The position numbers and the translations under genes were made by a program. Under the pieces are notes generated by a model. The model did no database searches. It worked only from the letters and a program-made list of their open reading frames with translations, and was not told the DNA's origin. Positions 35,093 through 46,845 of a stretch of DNA of 64,000 nucleotides are shown here, in pieces (position 1 is the stretch's first letter; each line of letters opens with the position of its first letter). This stretch comes from Schizophyllum amplum (Eukaryota > Basidiomycota > Agaricomycetes > Agaricales > Schizophyllaceae). Location of the stretch: positions 744,001 to 808,000 of the forward strand of contig VDMD01000007.1 in the NCBI GenBank assembly GCA_007026445.1, in the 5' to 3' direction.

Positions 35093-36184
35093 GTTGGATG
35101 GAGGAGAGGGGAATGTGTAGTCTCCCGTAGGCAGCCGTTCCGCAAGGGAATGTGGGATGTGGGATGTGGGATGTCATAGACGTTGAGTGAGTCGAGAGAA
35201 CAGGTTTTAGAGCGCACCAGGGACCACATATGCGTAATGCATCAGTGCACAACACTCGGTGTCGCGTCTTGACGCGAATAGGACTGAAAGGCGTTCATGA
35301 AACAGCCCTGTGATGCGCTGCCGCCGCATCCTAAAACTTGCATAAGACGTGTGCGGGCCATGCACGGAGTATCTGTGTACTGAATTGAAGTACCGAAGAG
35401 AGGAGTACTCACAGCGAAGATCCTTACAGGAGAGTCAAGGCAGGAAAACAAGTGATGGAGTCGAAGCTGTCACATATTGGAGATCCCATACCTACGACTT
35501 TGGGATCAAAACCTCCCTCTTACCGTACTTATGGCATGGGTATACTCAGGGTATACTAGAGAGTGCATTGAGTACTATGTGATAGAAGGAGGTGATACGA
35601 AAGTGCGCACCTCTGATGGACAGGGAACCGTCCTTATATCCGCTATTCCCGCGTGGCCCAACTTGCTCCTCAAACGAGAGCGCATCAGATATCAGGTCGT
35701 GAAATGGGTCGCTGGCGTTGCAGGGTAGCTAGTACAGTGCTGAACAACTAATGATACATGCTTGGGCACATTGACATACGGAGACGGGGAGCGGGGGTGA
35801 ACCTGTAGATGTGACAGCGTGCAAATATAGACGAAAGGAAACGAGCAGATAGGAAGAATAAGTCGTAGATGATGAGGGGGAAATTGGAGGCGAAAGAGAC
35901 GAAGAGGATGGGATAAAGGGAGATTGTTCGTTTGCATAAGCCATGAAGGTGCTTGCGAAGTACACAGGAGAGAAGTCCCGATGATATTTACCGAAGAAGG
36001 AAGAGTGACGGGTATGACGGACAGCCAAGAGAATAAGCACCGATAAATCAGATCTGCGCGACGAAATAGAGGGAACATGACCGACACAAAGAAGGAGGAG
36101 GGAGCAAATAAGCGATTAAATACGCCGTTGAAGACGAAATATGAACACACGAGCATGACTCGATAGCACGTAGGCGCACCATGA
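35093..36184. other. Intergenic, no gene seen
   Basis: Contains a short GGGATGT tandem repeat (about three units near 35154-35174) directly upstream of the membrane-protein gene. The 304-codon minus frame covering 35692-36606 is a shadow with no domain. Confidence 0.45.
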
Positions 36185-38360
36185 TCAGAATCGCACGCGT
36201 TTCTCTCCGCGACCGGGTGACGCTCGCTCAGCGCCAGGGCTTCGCTGACGCTTATCGCCCTGTTGCTGCTGTGACTCGTATGTCTGCGGCGGGTAGACGT
36301 TGCCCCATGCATAACCTCCGTAACTCGAGGAAGTGGTCGCGTATGACTGCGGGTAAGGCGCTTGCCGCTGTACGTAGGCATTCTGCTGCGCCTGCTGGTG
36401 TGTCGGTGCAGGGGGCGGAGGCATGAGATTTTGCGGCGGTGGCGCGTAGGACGAGTATCCTGGCTGCGAGAAGAAGCCCGTACTTGGTGGTTGCTGCCCA
36501 TCCATTGGAACACCCGCGCCATACATTCCGGGATACGGCTCCGGATAGGAAAGTCCAAGAGCTGACTGGTTTTGTTGTTGCTGTTGTTGTTGCTGCCGCT
36601 GCTCATTCTCCGCGTTCGAAATGGCAGAGAAGGCCGGTGCGAAGTATGTTTCCACGGACGGCTGCGTGTTCTTTTGCGGCATCACCATCTCATCGTCGTC
36701 GGCGGCGCTGGCCTCGGACGGTTGCGGTCCTTGAGATTGAGTCGCTTGGACCATGCCCATCTGCGAGCCCCACTGATATGGAACTCCCACTGCAGGGAAG
36801 CCCGAATTGGTCGACGGAAGGCTGGCACCGACGCCAACGACTGGACTTGTTGGATTGGAATGCACGAGCGCGTTCATAGGCATCAGGGGTGATGAATCTG
36901 TGCCATTTGAAGCTGAGGCGTTAGCGGATGTCGACGAAGACGCGGTTACAGGCTTGCGGTACTGTGAAGAGGATCAGCAGTAAGTCCGAATATACAAAGG
37001 CAGCACACCCACGCTCTCGATCTCCGGATTGCCGCGCCATCGACACACGCTTTCGCAGAACCGCACGGCTGCGCGCTGAAAAGAATAGATGAGTGCAGGA
37101 GTACGGGCCCGAAGTTGCGAGCCATACCTCCACAGGCTCAGCAGGATACTGCCATGCGAGGTCCTCCATATGCGTCGACAAATCAGGAGTTGCTTCAGGT
37201 ATGGTGTAGAACTGCAAGGTCAAGTCAATCACTCGTCCGCAGATAAGAAGAAAGCTTCTCACCCTTCTCATCCGCTCCTCCATCTCGATGATGTACGCTT
37301 CCTCCGCCGTCCCGCTCGCCGCACTCCGCTCGCCGCCCACCCCCAGCCGCCTCGCCAGCGTCGGAAACAGCAGCCGAACAGCCTCCTGCAGGCTCGGCAG
37401 CTCATCCGGATCATACGGCGCAAACTCGTCCTCCTCCTCGTCCGAAGATTCCACCTCCGACTGCACCGGCGGCTCTTTCGAACGTAGCTCCCCCGGTGAA
37501 CGACGTGGATCCGCCGCCGCCGATGAACTCGATGCTGCAGGGCCCGGTGAGCGCATGCTATGGCGCGGCGGGAGGACAACCGGCTCCTCCTGATTGTTCG
37601 CCGTGCTATCGCGTCGCCGAACCCGCCTCCTGCGCGCCCGCCCCGCGGGCATGGAGCCCGGACCACCGACGCCGAGCCCGAGAAGCGCGCGCACCCCCGC
37701 GCGGCCTGTCCACCCTACGCTCAGATAGCCCTCCAGCGCAGCGCGCGTAAGCAGACCAGCAAGAAGCAAGTACCAGTGTGCCGTCGGGATGTACGGCGCT
37801 GTCGATGTAGACGAGCTCGCGATCGATGCGCCCGAGGACACCGCGGGGCCGACATTTCGAGACGCCGCACCGTCGGCGCCGGCCTCCTGTTCGTCCGCGT
37901 TCTCTCCCGGGGTGTGTCCAGGGCCGTGCTCGACCTCGATGTCCTTACCCTCCTTCGCTTCGCGACCGAGCTCCTTTGCGACAAGCGCGCTCAGCCTGAG
38001 GAATCGAGGGATCAAGGCAGCAAGGCTCGTCGTCGCTGCAGCGGCTCGCCGGCGTGCCTCCTCCTCGTCGCGCTCCCGATCACCGGGCTGAGGGCCACCG
38101 CTGGTACTCGCACGAGGCGACTTCGCTTCCTCCGAGTTCATGACCTCCTCGGCTGGCGGCTTAGCGCCATCAGGGCCATCCCCGCGTCGAAGCACGCTAC
38201 GGTGTCCAGTGCTGCCCGCGCCAGCGAGTCCAGTGCCGATGCCAGCGCCATCCAGATAGCCAGTCAGCCCGTTGCCCTGGGCGATACCCGCAAACGCAGC
38301 GGACGGTGTCTTGAATGCGGAAACAGATGGGTGCTGGTTCTGCTGACCGTTGCTCTGCAT
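36185..38360 (-). CDS. Large Gln/Pro-rich protein of unknown function
   Basis: Several exons are joined in frame. From the ATG at 38360: Gly/Ser-rich N-terminus; a helical region TSLAALIPRFLRLSALVAKE; acidic linker; PYIPTAHWYLLLAGLLTRAA, hydrophobic enough for a buried helix; a basic RARRRRVRRRD cluster; acidic SSDEEEDEFAPYDPDELPS; and LQEAVRLLFPTLARRLG. Then FYTIPEATPDLSTHMEDLAW, and a long C-terminal part rich in Gln, Pro and Tyr with a run of eight Gln. It ends in KRQRSPGAERASPGRGEKRV. The pattern, a folded helical core and disordered QPY-rich tail with basic patches, suggests a nuclear or transcription-related protein. About 730-750 residues. I do not recognise the family. Confidence 0.72.
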
Positions 38361-38748
38361 CGTCGCGTAGCGCTGGATCGGCGATCGAGTAGCATCAGAA
38401 GAGCTTCCTTGATTTATGGATTGTGATCTTCAAAGCGTTTTTAGCACAGATAATGTACAGTTGTAAGATAGCTCGTACCGTCCACGGCCGTTAGAGGCGC
38501 GAGAGGAGGGTGTTGGCCGAGACGAACGATTGGTTGCTCCGAAGAAGCGGCCGTGAGAATCGACGCGATAGCCGCTGGCATGCGACCTACGAGAGAATTA
38601 GTCTTTGAGTCAATGTCATTGTAGACATACTTACTTTCCCTTCGAGGTCGTCGCTTCGTCCGCAATAACGCATATACCGCAACCGTTATGCAGATGTCGC
38701 GGGCATCTGTCTGGCATGAGCATGAGATATAGTCAGACGCGTGAACAC

Positions 38749-39921
38749 CTACCGCATCTCGGCCGGTGAGTTCGCAGTCGCAGGGTCTGCGCCCGGCGCG
38801 TACAGTGCTCGAGCCCGGGAAGCGCGCGGTATGCCTGCAAGAGCTGGGTCCTCTTCCGGCGACATCTCGTCGTCAATGTGAGCGGCCTTCGCTAGCTGTC
38901 GCAACGGCGCAGGCCACTCCTCTCTTGTCGTGTGTCGCTCGACGGCGAGAGGCGGATCCCTCGTGGCCGCCTCTTCCGCACTATCCAGTCGTTCGCCGTT
39001 CCGCCGAGGTGGCGGTGGCGGTGGTGGCGGACAACGAGAAAAGAGGTCGTTGATCACCGTGCCCAGTCCGAGCCGCAGACGCACGCCGTTGGGAAGCGGT
39101 GGCGCAGGCTTGATAGGCTGCTTCAAGTCCTTGCTTGACGCCGCAGGCGCTTTCGAAGTAGCAATCCCAGCGGCCGCTTCGCCCTTGCCCGAGCCAGAGC
39201 TGTGCGGAGCGCTAGACTTGCTCGGCTCGTTGGAAAGCTCGGACTCGGTGTTCTCGTGCACGTTGACTCTCGGCATGCCATCCAGCGTGGCGACGATGAC
39301 CTTCTCCAGGGCTTCCGAACGCATGCGCAGCCCCCGCGCGAGGTCCAGATCCTGCTTCTCGTACAGGCGCTGGTCCTCCGTGTCCAGATGCGGGTCGCCA
39401 GGGTTCCCAACGCGTGATCGCAGGGTCACGAGCGAGTCCTCCTCCCCGTCGGACTCGAGCGCCGCATGCGCGTATGACTCCGGGCGAAGTGGATTATACG
39501 GGGGTTGGTGCGACGTGCTGGCTTCTTGCGGGGACGGCGGACAGAGGTTCGTCATGCCAAGCTCCGCGCGCGCCTGGGCGAGCCGCGTGAGCGCGTGCAC
39601 CCAGAGGATGTGGTCGAGGATGAGCGTGCGCGTGCTCTTCTCGCGCGGGGGGATGGAGTGCAGGTGGTGGGCGTGTTTGTGCGCCGGTGCGCGGAAGCGC
39701 GTGAAGGACCGATCGTCGGTGCTGATCTCCGCGGCTGTTCGAGGGCGGGCTGGGCTGGCGGTGAGCGTGTTGACTCGAGGGGACATCGTCGGGGGCGGCA
39801 TTTGGCGCGGGGACGCTCCCGGGTTCATGGTTTGAGGGGGGATCGGGACTGGATGACGCAAGGTCGAGGGACTGGCGGAAGGACTTTGCGTATATGCATT
39901 GGGATAGTATGAAAGGGACAT
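38749..39921 (-). CDS. Pro-rich protein of unknown function
   Basis: A long single exon, 390 residues, from the ATG at 39921 to TAG at 38749; the two codons upstream in frame begin with TTG, so they are not used. N-terminus Ser/Pro-rich; a conserved-looking helical block RTLILDHILWVHALTRLAQA with RAELGM follows around residues 95-125. Another helical block is LARGLRMRSEALEKVIVATL. Then a run of eight Pro and an acidic C-terminus. A GTAGGT donor overlapping the stop codon could splice to exons at 38430-38700, so the C-terminus may be longer. No known domain, signal peptide or membrane segment. Confidence 0.72.
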   Translation of the reverse strand: MSLSYYPNAYTQSPSASPSTLRHPVPIPPQTMNPGASPRQMPPPTMSPRVNTLTASPARPRTAAEISTDDRSFTRFRAPAHKHAHHLHSIPPREKSTRTLILDHILWVHALTRLAQARAELGMTNLCPPSPQEASTSHQPPYNPLRPESYAHAALESDGEEDSLVTLRSRVGNPGDPHLDTEDQRLYEKQDLDLARGLRMRSEALEKVIVATLDGMPRVNVHENTESELSNEPSKSSAPHSSGSGKGEAAAGIATSKAPAASSKDLKQPIKPAPPLPNGVRLRLGLGTVINDLFSRCPPPPPPPPRRNGERLDSAEEAATRDPPLAVERHTTREEWPAPLRQLAKAAHIDDEMSPEEDPALAGIPRASRARALYAPGADPATANSPAEMR

Positions 39922-41053
39922 GGAACCCAATGAGGTATCTGTGGTGTGGCCTGGCAGGCGCTACCTAGACACATTCATTGCTTAGCCTTTGGACAATCAC
40001 TGATGCTAAAGATATAACGCACCCTGGCGAATAGTTGCTCCTTGGCGATCCCTGTCTGTACCGCCGTTCAGATGAACGTTTCCTGGCTGCGCAAGAGGGG
40101 GAAGGCGTGTATTTTGGCCTGAGATCCGTAATCTACCGACAGTCAATGAACTTGTCTTCTTGATCTTCGTTCCCGTGATACGATACTGTCGCCGCGAGGA
40201 CAAGCCGTGGAGCCAAGTCTCGAGTACGAGCAGCAAGAGCAGCTGCAGAATCGCCCGAAACTTGGAAGATCACAAAACTGAAAGTGCATAAAGCACGGAT
40301 GTTGATTCGAGGAAAGAACAAAGGATCGGGACTATTCGGGAAACTGAGAACAATGCGGGGCGCTTGGCCACCTGTAAGCCAATCAGATGACGCCGGAAGC
40401 CACAGTTGGATTTACTTCCGAGACCCGCCGGCAGGTGCCGGTGCGCCCGCGGAAGCATCTCGACTTTAACTTGCATGTCTCTTTCTCCTTCGACCCAAGG
40501 AAATACGGACGGGATGACTTTGGATCGCAAAGACACTTTGCTGTGAAAACCGGACATACGATTGGCGCTGACTAAGTCTTTCCTGCTCGTGCAGGCCCTC
40601 GTCATCGTCTGACTGCTCACTGCTGCTGTGTCAGCCAACTAAGCGCTCGCGCACCAGCGATTCGGGGACGCCATTTGAGTGCTCGGATACTTCGCAACGG
40701 ATGCCTCCCGCACGTCAGTGGCATACGCGTCGCTGAATGTGCCCGGTTGTATGACTCGGGAGGGGCTTCAACCATGAGCCCTGCTCTGAAGGAATTAAAG
40801 TGTGAGTCTTGATGACCAAGCGCCGGCTCTGCACATCGGCGCGAGTATATATGGCCATCGAGTAAGGAACACTGTCCTCACTCCTTTACGCCGGTGCTCG
40901 GGGCGACGGCCATGACGGAATATACAGAATATCCAGACCCTTAGTGAGCAGTCTCGCGAAGGGGAAACATGCGGAGTGGCTGACTGTATGTTAGCGTTGC
41001 CTGTCAACAGCACGCGTATCAGGATGATGTCTCTCAGAGTATATATGGGCGCG
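39922..41053. other. Intergenic between divergent genes
   Basis: Upstream region shared by a minus-strand and a plus-strand gene. AGAGTATATATG near 41036-41047 is a plausible TATA for the transcription-factor gene or overlaps its start. Nothing else recognised. Confidence 0.4.
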
Positions 41054-42515
41054 ATGCGATTGTCGAGACGGACGTCGCGGCACAGGACTCGCAAGGTATG
41101 TTATTTTTTGGATGCTATCTGGCGAAGGCTGGCTCACGCGCTGCCAGCAGCCTTTCAGGGGGTTGATCAGAGCGCTGCACCATACTCAGGCTACGACTTC
41201 GGCTCTTCTTTGTCTAGCGATAGTGCGCTCAGCATATCTAACACATCGTCTAGGCAGCACGTGAACCGTACTACGTCCACAGATTTCCCCACCCTTGATA
41301 GCTCCTTCTCCTGGCCAGCTGCTTCCTGGAGTATGCCGGACATGACTTCTGGTGCTTCTATTCCTATACGTAAGCTGTTGGCCTTCAGATGTCCTTGATA
41401 TAAGATTGACGCTGCCCGAATATAGACACCTCGAATATGGGAGTATTCGATGAGTATCTTGGCCGACAGAATACAACGCCTGCATACCCTCAGTCTTCGT
41501 TCCCGTCGTCCAATATGCGCGCATCCGCATCTGCACCGTCCCTGAATTCTCATTTTCCTCTTTTTCAGACCTCTCCAGATTCGTTCCCTCCGTCACGAGC
41601 CTCGTTTCCCCCACAATCATCCTTTCCATCACAGCCATCCTTCCCATTACAGCCTTCTTTCTCACCATATTCGCCACAAGCTTCCTTTCTACCAGGATCT
41701 TCCTTGACGTCCATCTCCAATAGCCATAACCCCCACTCAGAATTCTATCTGCCCCCTCTTGATCTACCGTTTCCCTTCCCCGCATCGACGTCTTCAATGC
41801 CCGCGCCATCAATATCTCCCATTCTAGACACGACGCTTCTGGACGCAGCACCCACATCGGCATCCTCGAATTCCAGATCCGCCTCCCCGACGTCCCAACA
41901 GCGCTCATCTATGCCCGGCCCATCATCAAGTCGATTACCCGGCGCCTCTGCGACCCGCTCACCGGGTGCATCGGCGACTCACTCGCCAAGAGCATCAGCG
42001 ACTCGCTCTCCAGAGTCAACTACACGGCGACCATCGGGGTCCCCCGCGTCCCACCTCTCCGTCGCCCGCCCCCAGGTCACCACCGGCGCCATTGCGCGCG
42101 CATCGTCGAAGCGGCGCTGCCGTGAAGTATGGAGCAACAGCGACATCCGCTGCCCGCACTGCGGGTCGACGTTCACGAAGAGGCATAATTTGCGTAGTGA
42201 GTGGATCGTTTGTTTTATCAATCTCGCCCCTTTGATCATCGATCATCTCGCGCATCTTCTCTTTCTGTTTTCTTGGATGGAGTATGTGTGTCCGCAGCAT
42301 CGCCTGGCCCTTTTACGCATCTCTCCCCCGCTTCCAGAAGCCTCTTACTGACACCCACCTCAGATCACATCCGCTCGCACCTTGACCTGCGCGAATACGT
42401 GTGCGAGTACTGTCAGGCTGCATTCAACAACCCGGGCGGGCTGTATAGGCACCGCCGGTCGAAGGGTACATGCAATGTACAGCGCGATGAGGATGGCAGG
42501 GCCGGGTCGGATTAG
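41054..42515 (+). CDS. C2H2 zinc-finger transcription factor
   Basis: Three exons, possibly four. The main exon runs from ACACCTCGAATATG (about 41427) and reads MGVFDEYLGRQNTTPAYPQS; an upstream exon ending SMPDMTSGASIPI joins it in frame. The middle is dominated by tandem Ser/Pro/Phe repeats (SSFPSQPSFPLQPSF) and ASATRSP-type repeats, typical of activation domains. The C-terminus has CPHCGSTFTKRHNLRNHIRS-H and CEYCQAAFNNPGGLYRHR, two classical C2H2 fingers split by an intron of about 180 bp inside the first. It ends about 25 residues later, TAG at 42513-42515. DNA-binding regulator, nuclear. The 5' end is uncertain: a 63-nt in-phase sequence near 41097 may be an intron or coding, and the chosen ATG (41054) is a best guess. 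Confidence 0.78.
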
Positions 42516-43292
42516 GCGGAAGGGCGTGAAGGCGCGATACCAACTGTTGGGCTCAGTTCCTACTTTTCGAGAGTCCGGTTCCATCCTTGACTTCTCATCT
42601 CAGTGTACTAGTGCGTGAAGTCTTTCCACCGCTCTTGCACTCACTCACGGTCCTCTGTAGCCCCAATCTTAGATGGGCGACCGGGCGAACTGCAAGTTAG
42701 TAGACAGTTAGATGCGGTTTCGCGATATGTCGCTGATTGGACTGGCATATGTATGTACTATATAGGGCTCGGCCCAGGACCTTGAATACATTGTGCGCTA
42801 TGTAAAATACCTAGATACCACCCCTACGCTACCGTCCCCGCCCTAATCACTGCTTCGACCATCACTCTGAGGCAACTCTGAAGCCGCAGGCGACACCTTT
42901 CACGTGCGGCACACGTGAGTCGCAACGTGGCAAACTCGATCTTCACCGTTGAGGAGAGTCGTTCTTTCTTCTGCACCTCACCTCGATTACGGCTGTCACG
43001 ATCTTTACGCTCATAATTGTTACTTGTAATGCGACGCTGCTGGCGCGTGAGCTCAAGGATTGACACGTGGCAGTCGCGCAAAGCACTTCAGTCGACACGT
43101 GATGGTTTAAATTGCATGCAGCACGCATTCGCCCATTGTTCTCCTTGAGGCTTGTTGGGTTCAAGGTTGCAGATCACCACGTGGATCAGGTTGGCCTCGG
43201 CTGATATACGAAAGGTTGCACTTCATTGCTGGTCTCGCTTCTTTGATCCTGACGTTCACGCAGCACCTCTCAGCCCGTGGCCACTCTTCGAC
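42516..43292. other. Intergenic, no gene seen
   Basis: Short domain-free frames only. AT-richer than neighbouring coding sequence; separates two plus-strand genes and should hold the promoter of the F-box-like gene. Confidence 0.45.
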
Positions 43293-45342
43293 ATGCCCGC
43301 TGCCAATCGCCTCTTCGATGTGTATGAGCTCCTGTATTCCATCTTCAGTGCCATTCAGCTCGATGGCGGAGCTTCCGCGCTGCTTCCCCTCGCCTGCGTC
43401 AGCCACTCCGTAGGCTCCGTCGCGCTCGATCTGCTTTGGGAACGGCAGGAAAGTTTGGTACCTTTGTTCAGGGTGTTGCCATGCATACACAGCGGACATG
43501 AGTGCTACACCCAAATGGACATCAGAGAAGGCATCTGGAAGTCATTTCAAGTGAGTTCTGCTCTGACATATTGTACTTCGGCTGATAGGACGACAGATAC
43601 TCAAAATACAACAAGACCTCGAGGGGCCTTCATCTACCATACCACTCGGGCAGTGGGAGAGGCTGCTACCATATGCCCGGCGCATCAAGGTTCTGGATTA
43701 CAGGCCATTTCTCAAGCACAAATACAAAGACCTTGCTATCGACCCGTCCGTGTTGGCCGCCGCACTCCGCCGCTGCGGTGACAGTGTCCTGCTGCCTAAT
43801 GTTCATTCTCTATTGCTGGGTCCGCGGATGACAGACTTACGCTGCTACGTTGTTCCTATTGTGCGCCTCGCACCTGAGAAAGACGGCCCGCAAACAGCAT
43901 ACCTCTCCCTCAAGAGATTGCCGGTGCCGCGCGACCTAGTCAGCAACATCTGCCGCCTTGATGCGCTTCAAGTACTTGCCATACCTCCTAGCGGCAAGCT
44001 GGATTTCCTTCCTGCGTTGCGCGATCGCAGGGGCCTTGTCGAGCTGCACTTGCCAGAGGCGGGCGGTCTTGACTCGGACGACTGGTACGAACATGACTGC
44101 TGTTTTCGAGCCCCTCCAGTAACACCTGGCTTCCACGGGCTCCAGACGCTACGGATCCCCGACCCCGAAACTTTACATTGCGCGACAAGGATCATGCAAA
44201 ACCTGTCGACGGAACCGTTGAAGCTATGTGAGCTGTCCATTACAGGGTGGGACCACGACTGTCAAGAATCTGAGGCTGGCGTGCTGTACTCCGCCATCCG
44301 CGGCGCGTGCGACGCAACCACGCTCATTCGCCTCGCCATTGTGACACACCGATTCACGGAACGAGCGCCGGATGTCGCACGCAAGTACTTCGCCGATCTT
44401 CTTGCGTTTCCGAATATCACGCACGCCGAAATCCATTTTGCCTACAAGAATGCGGATGTCGACGGTGCCTTTGACGCGATGACGGAGGCGTGGCCGAGGC
44501 TCGAGCGGTTGCGATTCGTCAATATACACGCGGGGCATGATTATAGGGAGAAATACAGGAAGAGCTCGCTCGGAAGTTTAGTCCACCTGGGGCGCCGATG
44601 CCCTCGACTCTCGTCGCTCGACCTCGAACTCGACCTGTCGATCGCCCCCCCTCCGATCGTCCTCGCAGAGTCGCTGGAGAGGAGGATCACCCTGAACGTC
44701 AACCACAGCAAGATGCGGGGCGATACAGATGCGATTGGGCTGTTCTTGGCGAGCGTGTTTCCTTGGCCGACGCTGATGATCCAGAGCACCGACCCCGATG
44801 TCCAATGGCAACAGTCTTTGAAGGCCATCAACTTGAAGATGGAGTCCTTGAAGCCTGTGTCAACGACACAGCAGGTCCGCAGAAAAGCCAAGCGCATGCC
44901 CTCGCCGGAGCAGGAGCCAGTCGCGCTCGCCGCAAGGGAGGAGGAGGCTGCCGCCGTGTCCGAGGCCATCGCAGGGACTTCGGGGGCCGCCGTTGCACAG
45001 GCATCCGTGGTCGCCACCGAGCCGTCGTCGCAGCTACGCACTATCAAGCGCAAACGTGGCGCAGATGCTGTTGTTCAGGAAGACAATCGCCACGCAAAGA
45101 CGCGCAAGATCACCAAAGCGAGCAAGACCTCGGCGAAGCCGCGCAACGCGACGGAGGCGACAAATCGCAAGGCGGTCGAGGCGACAACTCGCAAGGCGAC
45201 GACTAAGGCGTCAACGCGCAAGGAGGCGGAGGCTAGCAAACCCCCTGCGCGGCCTCGTAAGGCAACGAAAGAGAGCAACCCCTACAACGAGCCGGTCCGG
45301 CGCTCGGAGCGCCTGAAGGTCAAGGGCACGAAGACCGAGTAG
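43293..45342 (+). CDS. F-box-like/LRR protein with basic Lys/Thr-repeat tail
   Basis: The ATG at 43293 opens MPAANRLFDVYELLYSIFSA. The first 70 residues form an F-box-like segment ending ALDLLWERQESLVPLFRVLP, the usual Agaricomycete pattern. One intron of about 60 bp lies near 43552-43610; KSFQ joins ILKIQQDLE in frame. Residues about 100-510 are irregular leucine-rich repeats (LQVLAIPPSG, LVELHLPEAG, LQTLRIPDPE, LRLAIVTH-type). The last 130 residues are unusual: RRKAKRMPSPE, KRKRGADA, then repeating ATEATNRKAVEATTRKATTK, ending RRSERLK. Total about 670 residues. Presumably an SCF adaptor whose tail adds nuclear targeting or nucleic-acid contact; both are inferences. Confidence 0.8.
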
Positions 45343-46633
45343 AAGACGGCCAGATACTACAAGTTCGCATGTTCGTCTCTCTTCTCCGACCCACGCGTCT
45401 GTGAATTTGTTTTGTGTTTTTGTACGATTTGGTCTAATATATACGCCTACATACGCGTACGATTGGACATGCGAGTCTTGCTCCCGAGAATGACTGTAGT
45501 TCGATGGGGAACAGTCGAGAGGAAGATTTGGAAAGAGTCGAGCCAGAAGTATGTACGACCATGCATCGGCCGGTCAGAACGAACAACAGGTCGAGGACGA
45601 AACTTATCCCGAGGATTGTCGCCGACCGAGGCGGATCGCGGGGCGAAGACATGAGCGTGATCATAGAGGCGAGAGTCGCAGAAAGTGGGAGTGCGGGGTA
45701 GCAGGCGAATCGCCAAGTGTATGCGGGGTAGCGGGGAACATGGGTGCCTCGAGGTCAGGTCAAGGGACAAGGTGCCTCGATGGGGAAACCGAAGCGCTGC
45801 GATGGGAGAATGAAGTACTGCGATGAGCGCGCGTGAACATTGGACAATGGAGGCGCGATGCGAGGGTCAGGAGGAGCGCGACAAGGTCAGAACAAACTCG
45901 CGCCCCACTGCCACGATCTCGCTGGGCGACACGATGTTGCAGATCACCAGCCCTTTACGTGGCGGAGGTTCATAGACGGATATGATGCCGCCGTGCGGGA
46001 AAGGGTCTGGAAAGTAAGCTGCATGTTTACGAATGCGCGTCGCTTCGGTGACGTGTGATGGGCAAGGGCAAGAGGATACGAAGCTCACAGTGCAGTCGGG
46101 TTGCCAGATGCATCCCGGTTTCAAGACGGCACCCCAGGGACGATTGTACGTCGGTTGGTTGGCGATGGGCGATCGGCGTAGATACCTGGAATGCTGAGAA
46201 GCAGTGCGAGCGTGCCGTGCGACTGATCAAGAGATATTGCGGGAGCGACGAAGACACGGACTCACGAGACAAGCTCGGGTGGCGCGGTCGAGCGGGCGTC
46301 GGAGCAGAACACAAAGGCTAGTGACAAAGTCGGGGCCTATACTGTGTCAGACAAAGCAGTCTATGACAAGCATTGATACCTAGTTTCTGAGGACTCCATT
46401 TGGAGATGTGGCGAGGCGCGCATTCATATGCCTGCGTCCCTGCACGGTAAGGCTGTGGTCGCGCGCGAAGAAGTACGTACGATTTCAGGAACGATGCGTC
46501 GGCGTATATAAGTGCACCGAGAAGTGCTCCGCCAACGCACCGCTAGATTCGCGCGAGAAACGCAGGAGAAGTTGACGGACAAGGCAGGTGAGCGATTTTG
46601 AATGGCGTCATGAACGGTGCCGATATCACCGCT
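45343..46633. other. Intergenic, no gene supported
   Basis: Small frames on both strands. One minus-strand piece near 46100-46150 reads RPWGAVLKPGCIWQPDC and might be a remnant exon, but no chain of exons could be built. It also holds the distal trehalase promoter. Confidence 0.4.
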
Positions 46634-46640
46634 TATAAAG
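46634..46640 (+). promoter_or_regulatory. TATA box of the trehalase gene
   Basis: TATAAAG within CTTATAAAGGG, about 210 bp before the ATG at 46846. Position allows a 5' leader of about 180 nt. Confidence 0.4.
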
Positions 46641-46845
46641 GGCTCCAAGGCGCTTGTAATTTTTGTCGAACCCGGACTTCCACATTCAAAGACCGCGAGA
46701 ACGGCGAAGAAGCAAAACGAACCCGAGTACATCGCAGGAGACAGTGAGCAGCAGTTCCAGGCGCGTCCGATAACATCACCAAACACAGGCGCGCGTCGGA
46801 CCTGCACTCTAATTCTGAATATTCTCTTCTTGCTTCCTACCTCCA

